The notes under the pieces: model-generated
The model's input: only the letters and a program-made list of their open reading frames with translations
What the model was told of the DNA's origin: nothing
The model's database searches: none
Shown: in pieces, positions 39,514 to 47,042 of the stretch
Layout: the number at the start of each line of letters is the position of its first letter
Numbering within the stretch: position 1 is the stretch's first letter
Assembly: GCA_041859875.1 (NCBI GenBank)
Contig: JBFLFY010000014.1
Span: 1-54,039 of the forward strand
Reading direction: 5' to 3'
DNA from: Thermocaproicibacter sp041859875
GTDB lineage: Bacteria > Bacillota > Clostridia > Oscillospirales > Acutalibacteraceae
Length of the DNA stretch: 54,039 bases
Program-made: the position numbers and the translations under genes

Positions 39514-41083
39514 GCCGGCAAGCAGTATGCGTCTGTGCGAAATCATCGCGGTTTTAAAGAAGCACCGCGCTGCCAAAGGAATGACGCCGGAAAAACTCCG
39601 GCTGATTCTGGAGGACCTTGGGCCTACTTTTGTAAAACTGGGGCAGATTATGTCCATGCGGACGGATATGCTTCCCCTTCCTTACTGTGAAGAGCTCAGC
39701 CGCCTGCGCACCAACGTAAGGCCCATGAGCTATGAAGAGGCTTCCGGGGAAGTAGAGCGCTCGCTCGGGAAACCGCTGAGTGCGCTTTTTACGCGGTTTG
39801 ACCGTGAGCCGATTGGTTCCGCCTCGATAGCACAGGTTCATTATGCGGAGCTGAAGACCGGTGAAAAAGTGGTTGTAAAAGTGCGCCGGCCTGGAATCCG
39901 CAGTATTATGGAACGCGATGTGGCTTTGCTGCACCGTGTTTCCGGTTTACTGAAAATTATCGGCAGAACGGGAAACGCCGTTGATTTTAACCAGGTAATT
40001 GACGAGATTTGGGCGGCGGCCCTTCAGGAAATGAACTTCTTGAAGGAAGCGGATCAGGCGGAAGAATTCCGCCGCTGCAACAGCGGCACGGTTTATGTAA
40101 CAAGCCCCCGCATCCTGCGCGAATACAGTGCGGAATCCGTTCTGGTTATGGAGTATATAGATGGTATACCAATCGACAACGCGGAAGCTTTGAAAGCGCA
40201 GGGCTATGACTTAAGTGAAATCGGCACTAAACTGGCAGATAACTATGTGAAGCAGATTGTGGACGACGGCTACTTTCATGCCGACCCGCACCCCGGAAAC
40301 CTGCGGGTGCGCGGCGGGCAGATTGTCTGGCTCGACATGGGCCTTATGGGGCGGCTTTCACAGCGCGACCGCTGCCTGTTCCGCAGTGCTATTAGTGCGG
40401 CGGTTCGGGGGGACGTAAACGAACTGTGCAGCCTGCTCCTTATTTTTTGTGACCCTTCGGAACCGGTAGACCGCCCAAGCCTTTTTACAGACATCGACAG
40501 CCTTTTAAATCGGTATGAAACGCTTGACGTGGGCAGTATCAATCTTATGGAAATCCGAAACGACGTGGTGGCCGTGGCGGAGCGAAACGGGCTTTCCCTT
40601 CCGAAGGGCGTTTCCGTTTTAGGGCGCGGCCTTGTTACAATGGAAGGAGTTCTTGGCTCACTCAGCCCGGAGATCAATGTTATGCAGGTCATGGTGAACC
40701 ATCTTTCCAGTCATTTTGCCGATTATTTCGATCCGCAGGAAGAAATAAAAAAAGCCGTGGCGTCACTTATTCAGTCCGGGAAACGGGCGCCGAAAATTCC
40801 GGCGCAGGTTTCGGAATTACTGAAAATGGGGATTCGCGGGCAGACAAAGACCAATGTTGAATTGACCGGTTCGGAAAAAACCCTGCGCGCGCTGGGCCAC
40901 ATGGTTGACCGCATTGTATGGGGCTGTGCCGAAGGCGGCCTGCTGATTGCTTCCGCAATTCTGAGCCTTTCCAGCTTGCCAAAATGCTCTCTTGGAATTC
41001 CGATGATGGCTGCGGCCGGTTTTTCCCTTGCGGCAGTGCTTGGCATCTGGTTTCTGTGGGGGATGTTTCACAGGCGCAGGTGA
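39500..41083 (+). CDS. ABC1/UbiB (AarF) family atypical kinase
   Basis: A 527-residue member of the UbiB/ADCK family. The Ala-rich nucleotide loop is SASIAQVHYAEL, the invariant Lys is in VVVKVRRPG, the KxGQ-type motif is VKLGQIMSMR near residue 48, and the catalytic and metal-binding residues are in FHADPHPGNL and VWLDMGLMG. Two hydrophobic helices at the C-terminus (about 475-520) anchor it in the membrane. In quinone-making bacteria UbiB supports ubiquinone synthesis; in a clostridium the role is probably lipid or isoprenoid handling. The ATG is inside the end of the phasin-like gene. Confidence 0.93.
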   Translation: MPEHEPASSMRLCEIIAVLKKHRAAKGMTPEKLRLILEDLGPTFVKLGQIMSMRTDMLPLPYCEELSRLRTNVRPMSYEEASGEVERSLGKPLSALFTRFDREPIGSASIAQVHYAELKTGEKVVVKVRRPGIRSIMERDVALLHRVSGLLKIIGRTGNAVDFNQVIDEIWAAALQEMNFLKEADQAEEFRRCNSGTVYVTSPRILREYSAESVLVMEYIDGIPIDNAEALKAQGYDLSEIGTKLADNYVKQIVDDGYFHADPHPGNLRVRGGQIVWLDMGLMGRLSQRDRCLFRSAISAAVRGDVNELCSLLLIFCDPSEPVDRPSLFTDIDSLLNRYETLDVGSINLMEIRNDVVAVAERNGLSLPKGVSVLGRGLVTMEGVLGSLSPEINVMQVMVNHLSSHFADYFDPQEEIKKAVASLIQSGKRAPKIPAQVSELLKMGIRGQTKTNVELTGSEKTLRALGHMVDRIVWGCAEGGLLIASAILSLSSLPKCSLGIPMMAAAGFSLAAVLGIWFLWGMFHRRR

Positions 41084-41091
41084 ACGCTTCA

Positions 41092-41553
41092 TTATTTTTT
41101 GACTTCGTTCGCCATGCTGCTGAAAATGTCAACGCCGCGTGCTTCCACGGGTGTTGAGAAGACAATCTGCGTTTCCGTAGGGCCAAACTTCTGCAACCGG
41201 CCGATAAATTCGTCCAGTTCAACCGTACTTTGGTAGACGACCTTAATCAGCATGGAGTAGTTTCCGGTTACGCAGTCACACTCCACAACATTGGGGCAGG
41301 AGCGGATAAACGGGTAAAATTCCGGTTTTTGGTTTGGCGACATCTGCAGATTAATGAAAGCCTTAATATGGTAGCCAAGTTTGTCTGGGTTTACGGAAGC
41401 GTGGTAGCCGTTGATAAGCCCTTGCTTTTCCAGCTTTTCTATGCGGGAAGAAATGGCCGGAGAAGAAAGGAACACTTTGCCCGTCAGCGTTTTTATGGGG
41501 ACACGGGCATTTTTCTGGAGTTCCGAAATTAAAGTCGCATCAATTTTATCCAT
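41092..41553 (-). CDS. Lrp/AsnC family transcriptional regulator
   Basis: A 153-residue leucine-responsive-type regulator. The helix-turn-helix lies in residues 1-50 (MDKIDATLISELQKNARVPI, then SSPAISSRIEKLEKQG) and the RAM amino-acid-binding domain in 60-145 (HIKAFINLQM and VVECDCVTGNYSMLIKV). GAGGTGAT precedes the ATG. It converges with the ABC1 gene. The target is unknown; no amino-acid gene is adjacent, and a leader hairpin at 41609 may control the gene itself. Confidence 0.92.
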   Translation of the reverse strand: MDKIDATLISELQKNARVPIKTLTGKVFLSSPAISSRIEKLEKQGLINGYHASVNPDKLGYHIKAFINLQMSPNQKPEFYPFIRSCPNVVECDCVTGNYSMLIKVVYQSTVELDEFIGRLQKFGPTETQIVFSTPVEARGVDIFSSMANEVKK

Positions 41554-41608
41554 ACAATCACCTCAAGAAGGGTTTCGCTTTGCTGTGAAAAGCCGAAGCG
41601 AACAGAAA

Positions 41609-41648
41609 AAGGGGCACAGCGGTTGAAAAACCACTGTGCCCCTTTGCA
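41609..41648 (-). terminator. Hairpin in the lrp leader (possible attenuator)
   Basis: AAGGGGCACAG with ACTGTGCCCCTT (plus inner GGTT-AACC pairs) forms a strong stem followed leftward by TTTTTCTG. It lies 56 bases upstream of the lrp start and downstream of a leftward TATAAT near 41673, so it could cut transcripts before lrp. Confidence 0.5.
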
Positions 41649-41673
41649 CTTCTATTTTTAATATATACTATAT

Positions 41674-41886
41674 TATAGCGTGGGATTCCTCTCTTTAAGT
41701 TTCTACGGGAATAATGTTAAACTTTCTAAAAAGAAAGGCTTCCCTTCCAGCAGTGGGCATAAAAAATTAATTCTCAAAAATATTCCACAGAAAACTTAAC
41801 TATATAAAGTTTAATACCCGGTTTCTTACATTAAATAGGAATAGCAACATAATATATTAAAGAGAAACGGAAATTTTGGGAAAGCC
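41674..41886. other. AT-rich intergenic stretch without a gene
   Basis: About 210 bases between the lrp promoter region and the orphan small gene's promoter. No ribosome site with a frame and no T-tracted hairpin were found. Confidence 0.45.
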
Positions 41887-41915
41887 TTTACGCCAATTTC
41901 AAAAGGTGTTACTAT
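41887..41915 (+). promoter_or_regulatory. Promoter of the orphan small gene
   Basis: TTTACG, 17 bases, TACTAT with an extended TGT immediately before the -10. It is about 65 bases before the small gene's start codon. Confidence 0.6.
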
Positions 41916-41981
41916 ACGCGGTAAGGAAGCAAAGAGCCACCGATGGGGCGGAGTTTGTGAGCCATGCAGGAGGGAAAGAGT

Positions 41982-42155
41982 ATGTGCTTTATAGGGGATA
42001 AAACAAGCTACTTGGGAACCGAGCGCGTGAATCAGTGGCCGGACCGCCGTGACCGGGCTGTGCAGCACCGTTTTCCCGGTCCTAATAAAAAAGTCTGCCG
42101 TGCAGATCGGTATGTTCCGCATCACGAAGAATCTGGGTACCGCAGTAAATTGTAG
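41982..42155 (+). CDS. Orphan 57-residue basic protein of unknown function
   Basis: A 57-residue frame starts at an ATG seven bases after GGAGGG. The product begins MCFIGDKTSYLGTERVNQW and is rich in Arg, Lys and His, with two Cys and no hydrophobic helix. I do not recognise it. The surrounding signals are complete: a promoter at 41887 and a strong terminator at 42187, with no other gene in the unit. Alternatively the transcript is an RNA and the frame is incidental; the basic composition could reflect reading of a structured GC-rich RNA. Confidence 0.45.
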   Translation: MCFIGDKTSYLGTERVNQWPDRRDRAVQHRFPGPNKKVCRADRYVPHHEESGYRSKL

Positions 42156-42186
42156 CGTCAGGCAGCCTGTGTGCTGCGGTCCTTTG

Positions 42187-42218
42187 GCCCTGCCGGGGTT
42201 TCCCGGCAGGGCTTTTTT
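42187..42218 (+). terminator. Terminator of the orphan small gene
   Basis: An 11-base-pair perfect stem (GCCCTGCCGGG with CCCGGCAGGGC) closed by GTTT and followed by six T residues. Confidence 0.93.
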
Positions 42219-42377
42219 GTTTGGCTGTTGAGGCCACTCTAAGTAATTCGGCAAAGGAGCGTAAGGGATGCTAAGGCGGCAGCCGGTTTTCTAAGCAATC
42301 CATATATAGGTATAAGAAATATGAATATTTTATGTATCTTTTAATCCGGTAAAAATAGTGAAAATGTCAATTATTAC

Positions 42378-42407
42378 TTGACGTATTGTCAAACTGTGTC
42401 ATATACT
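42378..42407 (+). promoter_or_regulatory. Promoter of the second chemoreceptor with overlapping palindrome
   Basis: TTGACG, 18 bases, TATACT. The -35 box is the left arm of an inverted repeat TTGAC-GTATT-GTCAA (42378-42392), so a repressor could block it directly. No sigma-28 consensus is present here. Confidence 0.65.
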
Positions 42408-42483
42408 GAAATAGATAAAATCCCTATACATTACAACACTTTCAGCATACATTTCAATAATTTGAAAACGAAGAGGGAGAAAA

Positions 42484-44202
42484 ATGTTTAAAAAATTTAG
42501 AAACATGAAAATCAGCAAACGTCTTACTATTGGTTTTACTGCGATGTTCGTAATTATGGCCGTGCTTTCTGGCATCGGGATTTATTCCATGCGGGAAAGC
42601 ACCCAGACGGAACAGAGTATGCAAACGCGGACGGACTCGCTGTCAGACCTTGCAGCAATGCAACACAATGCCCTTTCGGTGCAGTCGCTTACGAATGAGG
42701 CTGTGCTGAATGCAATGAATAAAAATACACAGGAATTTGAAAGGCTCTCCGCTGCTGCGGCAGAGAGTGACAGCGCCTACAAAACGTCTTATGTAAAGCT
42801 TTACAAAACGGTTACTTCCCCGGAGTGGAGAGATAAGCTGAACACAGCAAATTTATCCTATGCGAATGACTTTTACCCGGGCGTACAGAAAGCACTGCAG
42901 AATGCAAAGGTTGGCCAATATATCTTAGCAAGCGCCAACTTGAAAGACGCTAACACAACGGGAAATTCGATTGCGGGCGTCTATAGCAGATATATGGATT
43001 ACCGGATTACCACATCGCGGCAAAGCTATCAGCAGAATACTGCGAACAGTCAAATTGACTTTATTGTGATGCTTGTGCTGACAATAGCCGGCATTGTTTC
43101 AGCTGTGTTGATTGGCCGCAATATGTCCAACAATATTAGGACGCCGCTGAAAGCGCTTTTGGTCTGTGCAAAAGATATGGAGAACGGAAAGCTTGGCACG
43201 CGTGCTGCGTATGAGTCGCAGAATGAATTCGGTAAACTTGCGGCTGCCATGAATTTCTCACTTATGCGCATACAGAACATGGTAAACGCTACAGCGGAAA
43301 CCCTTACCGGGATTGCAAAGGGCAACTGCTCTTATGAAGCACTCAAAGGCTTTGCCGGCGATTTCCGCCCAATTTCGGATTCCATCAATAAAATTCTTGA
43401 TAACCTTAATGAGATATTTGGTGCGGTGCAGGTATCTTCTGACCAGGTGCGCAGTGGTTCCGAGCAAGTGGCAAACGGTGCGCAGGCTCTGGCACAAGGT
43501 GCAACCGAGCAGGCCAGCTCTGTAGAGGAACTTTCGGCATCCATTAATGACATTTCCACTAAGGTTCAGGATAACGTTAAGAACATTGGAAACATTGCGG
43601 AAAGCATGAACAGCACCGCAGAGAACGCAGGCACCGGTAACGCACGCATGAAGCAGATGCTGACGGCTATGGACGAGATTTCAACGTCTTCTGAAGAGAT
43701 TGCAAAGATTATTAAGGTCATTGACAATATAGCGTTCCAGACGAATATCCTTGCACTGAATGCATCTGTAGAAGCTGCGCGTGCAGGCGAGGCAGGCAAA
43801 GGCTTTGCCGTAGTTGCGGAAGAAGTCCGTAACCTGGCGAGCAAATCAGCCGATGCGGCAAAGCAGACGGCGACACTCATTGGAAATTCCAGCGGCAAAG
43901 TTCAGGAAGGCCTCTCCCTTGCAGATGAAACCGCTAAAATTCTTTCCACCATTTCGGAAGAGGTGCAGTCCATCAATGTCATGGTTCAGCAGGTGAACGA
44001 TGCTTCCAGCAAGCAGGCAACGTCAATCGCACAGATTACACAGGGTGTTGACCAGGTTTCGGCTGTTGTTCAGACGAACTCGGCAACGGCCGAAGAGAGT
44101 GCGGCAGCAAGCGAAGAGCTTTCCGCTCAGGCTAAAGCACTCAGAAAAGAGATTGACTGGATTCAGATTCGCCAGCAAAAAACAGCGGAAGCAGCGCAGT
44201 AA
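42484..44202 (+). CDS. Methyl-accepting chemotaxis protein with four-helix-bundle sensor
   Basis: A 572-residue chemoreceptor. A first membrane helix lies at about 13-33, a helical ligand domain of the 4HB_MCP_1 type at about 34-190 (rich in Ala, Asn and Gln), and the second membrane helix at about 192-212. A HAMP domain and a second HAMP-like segment follow, and the signalling coiled coil has the tip IAFQTNILALNASVEAARAG. GAGGGAG precedes the ATG. In contrast to the Cache-type receptor at 2225, this one has a small helical sensor; the ligand is unknown. It is a single-gene unit with a terminator. Confidence 0.95.
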   Translation: MFKKFRNMKISKRLTIGFTAMFVIMAVLSGIGIYSMRESTQTEQSMQTRTDSLSDLAAMQHNALSVQSLTNEAVLNAMNKNTQEFERLSAAAAESDSAYKTSYVKLYKTVTSPEWRDKLNTANLSYANDFYPGVQKALQNAKVGQYILASANLKDANTTGNSIAGVYSRYMDYRITTSRQSYQQNTANSQIDFIVMLVLTIAGIVSAVLIGRNMSNNIRTPLKALLVCAKDMENGKLGTRAAYESQNEFGKLAAAMNFSLMRIQNMVNATAETLTGIAKGNCSYEALKGFAGDFRPISDSINKILDNLNEIFGAVQVSSDQVRSGSEQVANGAQALAQGATEQASSVEELSASINDISTKVQDNVKNIGNIAESMNSTAENAGTGNARMKQMLTAMDEISTSSEEIAKIIKVIDNIAFQTNILALNASVEAARAGEAGKGFAVVAEEVRNLASKSADAAKQTATLIGNSSGKVQEGLSLADETAKILSTISEEVQSINVMVQQVNDASSKQATSIAQITQGVDQVSAVVQTNSATAEESAAASEELSAQAKALRKEIDWIQIRQQKTAEAAQ

Positions 44203-44218
44203 GCATTGCTTCTTCTTA

Positions 44219-44250
44219 GGCAGACGCCGATTGCGTCTGCCTTTTCTTTT
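44219..44250 (+). terminator. Terminator of the second chemoreceptor gene
   Basis: GGCAGACGC pairs with GCGTCTGCC around CGATT and is followed by TTTTCTTTT. Confidence 0.9.
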
Positions 44251-44260
44251 GAGCAAAAGA

Positions 44261-44293
44261 AAAAGGATGGCGGAAAATTCCGTCATCCTTTTT
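44261..44293 (-). terminator. Terminator of the enolase gene
   Basis: Leftward, AAAAGGATGACGG pairs with CCGCCATCCTTTT (one wobble) and is followed by TTCTTTTGC. It lies 14 bases beyond the enolase stop, back to back with the chemoreceptor terminator. Confidence 0.85.
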
Positions 44294-44306
44294 ACAGTTT
44301 CTGAAG

Positions 44307-45596
44307 TTACTGGTTAAAGCACTGGAAGCCGGGAAACCTTGCTGCAGTTTTCAGCTCTTTTTCAATATGGAGCAGGCGGTTGTATTTTGCAACACGCTCA
44401 CTGCGGCTTGGGGCGCCGGTCTTAATCTGCCCTGCGTTCAGCGCTACGGCAAGGTCTGCAATAGTGGTGTCTTCCGTTTCGCCGGAGCGGTGGGAGATTA
44501 CCGCAGTGTACCCTGCGCGTTTTGCCATGCGGATGGCGCTGATGGTTTCGGTCAGCGTGCCAATTTGGTTTAGCTTAATGAGGATGGAGTTCCCGCATCC
44601 CATGGAGATGCCGCGCTCCAGCCTGCCGGTGTTTGTTACAAAAAGGTCATCGCCAACAAGCTGAATCTTTTTACCGAGTTTTTCGGTGATTTTAGCCCAG
44701 CCCTGCCAATCCTCTTCGCCCAGGGGATCTTCCAGTGAACGAATGGGGTATTTTGAAACGAGGTTTTTCCAGTAAGAAATCAGTTCATCGGTAGAATAGT
44801 GTGTTTTGCGTTTCGGAAGGGTGTAGCCATCTGGGCCGGCCCATTCACTGGCGGCGGCGTCTATGGCAAGGACAAAGTCGGTTCCCGGCTTGTAGCCGGC
44901 CTGCTTTACGGCCTCCAGAATCAGCTCGATGGCTTCCTCATCGCTGTTTAAGCTTGGGGCATACCCACCTTCATCGCCTACGGCGGTGGAAAGGCCGCGT
45001 CCTTTTAGAATTTCGGCAAGTTTGTGAAAAACTTCAGCGCAGCGGCGCAGGGCTTCCGAAAAGCTTGGAGCGCCGGCAGGCATAATCAGAAATTCCTGTA
45101 TATCGATATTATTTGCCGCGTGTGCGCCGCCGTTCAGAATGTTCATCATCGGGACGGGAAGGGTATCTGCACTGATTCCGCCGATGAAGCGGTAAAGAGG
45201 AAGGCCAAGCGCGTTTGCACCGGCCTTTGCGGCTGCCAGAGAAACGGCAAGCACGGCGTTTGCACCGAAGTGGGATTTGTCCTTCGTGCCGTCTGCAACA
45301 AGCATGGTTTTATCCACAGTGGCTGAGTCGGTTGCGTCAAGGCCAACAACGGCTTCGCTGATGCCTTCTTTTAGGTTGGCAACTGCTTTTGCTACGCCTT
45401 TGCCGCCATAGCGGGATTTGTCGCCGTCGCGCAATTCGTGTGCCTCATATGTGCCAGTGGATGCGCCGCTCGGCACAGCGGCGGTTCCGGTTACTCCGTT
45501 TGCCAGCGTAACAGTGGCTTCAACGGTCGGGTTCCCGCGGGAGTCCAGAATCTCCATACCGTCTACGCCGGTAATCTTATAATTGCTTTCTGTCAT
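44307..45596 (-). CDS. eno: Enolase
   Basis: A 429-residue glycolytic enzyme that converts 2-phosphoglycerate to phosphoenolpyruvate. The N-terminal EILDSRGNPTVEATV, the acid/base Glu segment in GDEGGYAPS, the Mg ligands in AIDAAASEW, SLEDPLGEED and VGDDLFVTN, and the C-terminal VISHRSGETEDTTIADLAVA signature are all present. The ATG at 45596 is ten bases from GGAAGG; a TTG three codons upstream touches that site and is less likely. It is transcribed alone and ends at a terminator. Confidence 0.98.
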   Translation of the reverse strand: MTESNYKITGVDGMEILDSRGNPTVEATVTLANGVTGTAAVPSGASTGTYEAHELRDGDKSRYGGKGVAKAVANLKEGISEAVVGLDATDSATVDKTMLVADGTKDKSHFGANAVLAVSLAAAKAGANALGLPLYRFIGGISADTLPVPMMNILNGGAHAANNIDIQEFLIMPAGAPSFSEALRRCAEVFHKLAEILKGRGLSTAVGDEGGYAPSLNSDEEAIELILEAVKQAGYKPGTDFVLAIDAAASEWAGPDGYTLPKRKTHYSTDELISYWKNLVSKYPIRSLEDPLGEEDWQGWAKITEKLGKKIQLVGDDLFVTNTGRLERGISMGCGNSILIKLNQIGTLTETISAIRMAKRAGYTAVISHRSGETEDTTIADLAVALNAGQIKTGAPSRSERVAKYNRLLHIEKELKTAARFPGFQCFNQ

Positions 45597-45700
45597 ATTA
45601 GTCAATCCTTCCTATGCCATTCGGTTAGTATAAGCAAACCTACTATGAAAAATATACCATATTTAGTATGCGAAATGTTAAACAGATTATGAACCGTTTC

Positions 45701-45752
45701 CCGGCCTTTTGAAAAAGGCCTAGCGAAAACTTTGCAGAATCCCGAAAAAGGG
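45701..45752 (+). repeat. Dispersed intergenic repeat, copy B
   Basis: CCGGCCTTTTGAAAAAGGCC forms a hairpin and is followed by TAGCGAAAACTTTGCAGAATC and CCGAAA. This is the most complete plus-strand copy of the family. It lies between the enolase and glycosyltransferase genes. Confidence 0.7.
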
Positions 45753-45816
45753 AATATCTATTTTACTCTCAGTTCAATGCAACTGTATGCGAATTAAGCG
45801 ATAACAGCCGTTTACA

Positions 45817-45853
45817 GAAGGCCTAGTGAAAATTTTACAGAATCCCGAAAGGG
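45817..45853 (+). repeat. Dispersed intergenic repeat, copy C
   Basis: GAAGGCCTAGTGAAAATTTTAC followed by AGAATCCCGAAA matches copy B apart from a few changes and lacks the left hairpin arm. It is 100 bases from copy B. Confidence 0.65.
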
Positions 45854-45860
45854 TAATTTA

Positions 45861-46880
45861 TCATTTGCTCTGCGTTTTCCATTCGGCCGCGCGGCGGCGG
45901 GCGTCATCTGCTTCCGGCGTCATGCCGAGCTTTTCATAGCATTCCGCAAGGCGCAGCAGGGGAACATCGCCGGATGAATGGATGTCCAATTCGCTCTGTG
46001 CCCCAAAGGCGGCGGTATAGTACCAGGTGGCGGCTTCCTCAAAATCGCCGGATGCGGCGTAGTATGCGCCAAGGTCGCAGCAGACTTCCGCGCACGGATC
46101 GCCAATCACATTTTTCAGTGCCGCTTTCATGAGCGCCGCTGAGTCGTTCTTCCGCCGGGCGGCGTGAACAACAACACACTGTGCAGTGCGCACTTCATCC
46201 GTACTGCGCTGTTCTTCATGCAGCATGGCCTCAAAATATGGGTACGCCGCAAAGAAGTCGCGGTCCGTCCCGCTGATGAACAGTTCTTTTGCATACATAC
46301 GGGCAAGGCGCCCGCTCAGGCGGCCTTGCGCTGCGGCGTGTTCCAGAATGGAAAAATCGCGTGGAGAATGAAGACTCTGCGGCTTATGCAGAACAGTAAT
46401 GTCGCTGTTCAGAATATGGGGCGTAAGGTCGACGGTTTCGTGCACGGGGTCAATCCAGTGAAAAGTCCGCAGGCGGCGAAAAAGCTTTGGCCGCAGCTCC
46501 TTGTCAAAGTTATAGGCGGTGTTATACTGCAGCTGATTTGCATACTGCATCTGTACAATTTCCGTTTCGGGCGGCAGCTCGGCTTTCAGATGCAGAAACT
46601 TCTGCCGGTTTTCTTCATCCAGCACTTCATCGGCATCGGCAGAGTAGAGAAACTCCATGCTGGCTTTGGAAAACGCAAAATTCCGCGCGGCAGAAAAGTC
46701 ACCGTTCCAAGGAAAGTCGTAAATTTTATCGGTGAACTGCGCAGCAATTTCCTTTGTGCGGTCAGTAGAACCAGTGTCGGCTACGATGATTTCATCCGCA
46801 ATGCCGGAAAGGCTGCTGAGGCCGCGGGCAAGCACGGCTTGCTCGTTTTTTGCTATCATGCAGATGCTGATGGTAATCAT
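45861..46880 (-). CDS. Family 2 glycosyltransferase with C-terminal helical repeats
   Basis: A 339-residue glycosyltransferase. The GT-A fold starts with ITISICMIAKNEQAVLARGL, has the nucleotide-binding DTGSTDRT and the metal-binding motif SADADEVLD, and lies in residues 1-100. The rest (about 200-330) is made of TPR-like helical repeats (GDFEEAATWYY). The ATG at 46880 follows AAAGGAGGGGAC; the longer upstream frame has no ribosome site. The layout resembles SPBc2/SunS-like and flagellin glycosyltransferases. It is divergent from the larger duplicated relative at 47043. Confidence 0.9.
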   Translation of the reverse strand: MITISICMIAKNEQAVLARGLSSLSGIADEIIVADTGSTDRTKEIAAQFTDKIYDFPWNGDFSAARNFAFSKASMEFLYSADADEVLDEENRQKFLHLKAELPPETEIVQMQYANQLQYNTAYNFDKELRPKLFRRLRTFHWIDPVHETVDLTPHILNSDITVLHKPQSLHSPRDFSILEHAAAQGRLSGRLARMYAKELFISGTDRDFFAAYPYFEAMLHEEQRSTDEVRTAQCVVVHAARRKNDSAALMKAALKNVIGDPCAEVCCDLGAYYAASGDFEEAATWYYTAAFGAQSELDIHSSGDVPLLRLAECYEKLGMTPEADDARRRAAEWKTQSK

Positions 46881-46919
46881 GCTGTCCCCTCCTTTGCAGC
46901 AGGAATCTTCTTCCAATAT

Positions 46920-46925
46920 ATTATA
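46920..46925 (-). promoter_or_regulatory. Extended -10 promoter of the glycosyltransferase gene
   Basis: Leftward TGG-TATAAT gives an extended -10 with a poor -35 (TGCATC, 16 bases). It lies 40 bases before the start and back to back with the sigma-28-like promoter at 46972. Confidence 0.55.
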
Positions 46926-46971
46926 CCATAAAATATTAGGAGATGCACTTTTGAAAAGAGCAGAAATCCTG

Positions 46972-46998
46972 TAAAAATTAAGTTTTTCCTGTCGATAT
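46972..46998 (+). promoter_or_regulatory. Sigma-28 (SigD) type motility promoter
   Basis: TAAA, exactly 15 bases, GTCGATAT, against the consensus TAAA-N14-16-GCCGATAT, a single mismatch. It lies 45 bases before the 1207-residue glycosyltransferase gene. Sigma-28 drives late flagellar genes such as flagellin, so the operon downstream should be co-expressed with the flagellar filament. Confidence 0.78.
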
Positions 46999-47042
46999 AT
47001 ATATTGTATACTAGCCTGAATTAACCGGAAGGAGTCCTATTA

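Noticed and set aside
41887..42218. c-di-GMP riboswitch ahead of the second chemoreceptor
   Set aside because: The GEMM core sequences are absent, and the unit ends in its own terminator 160 bases before the chemoreceptor promoter.
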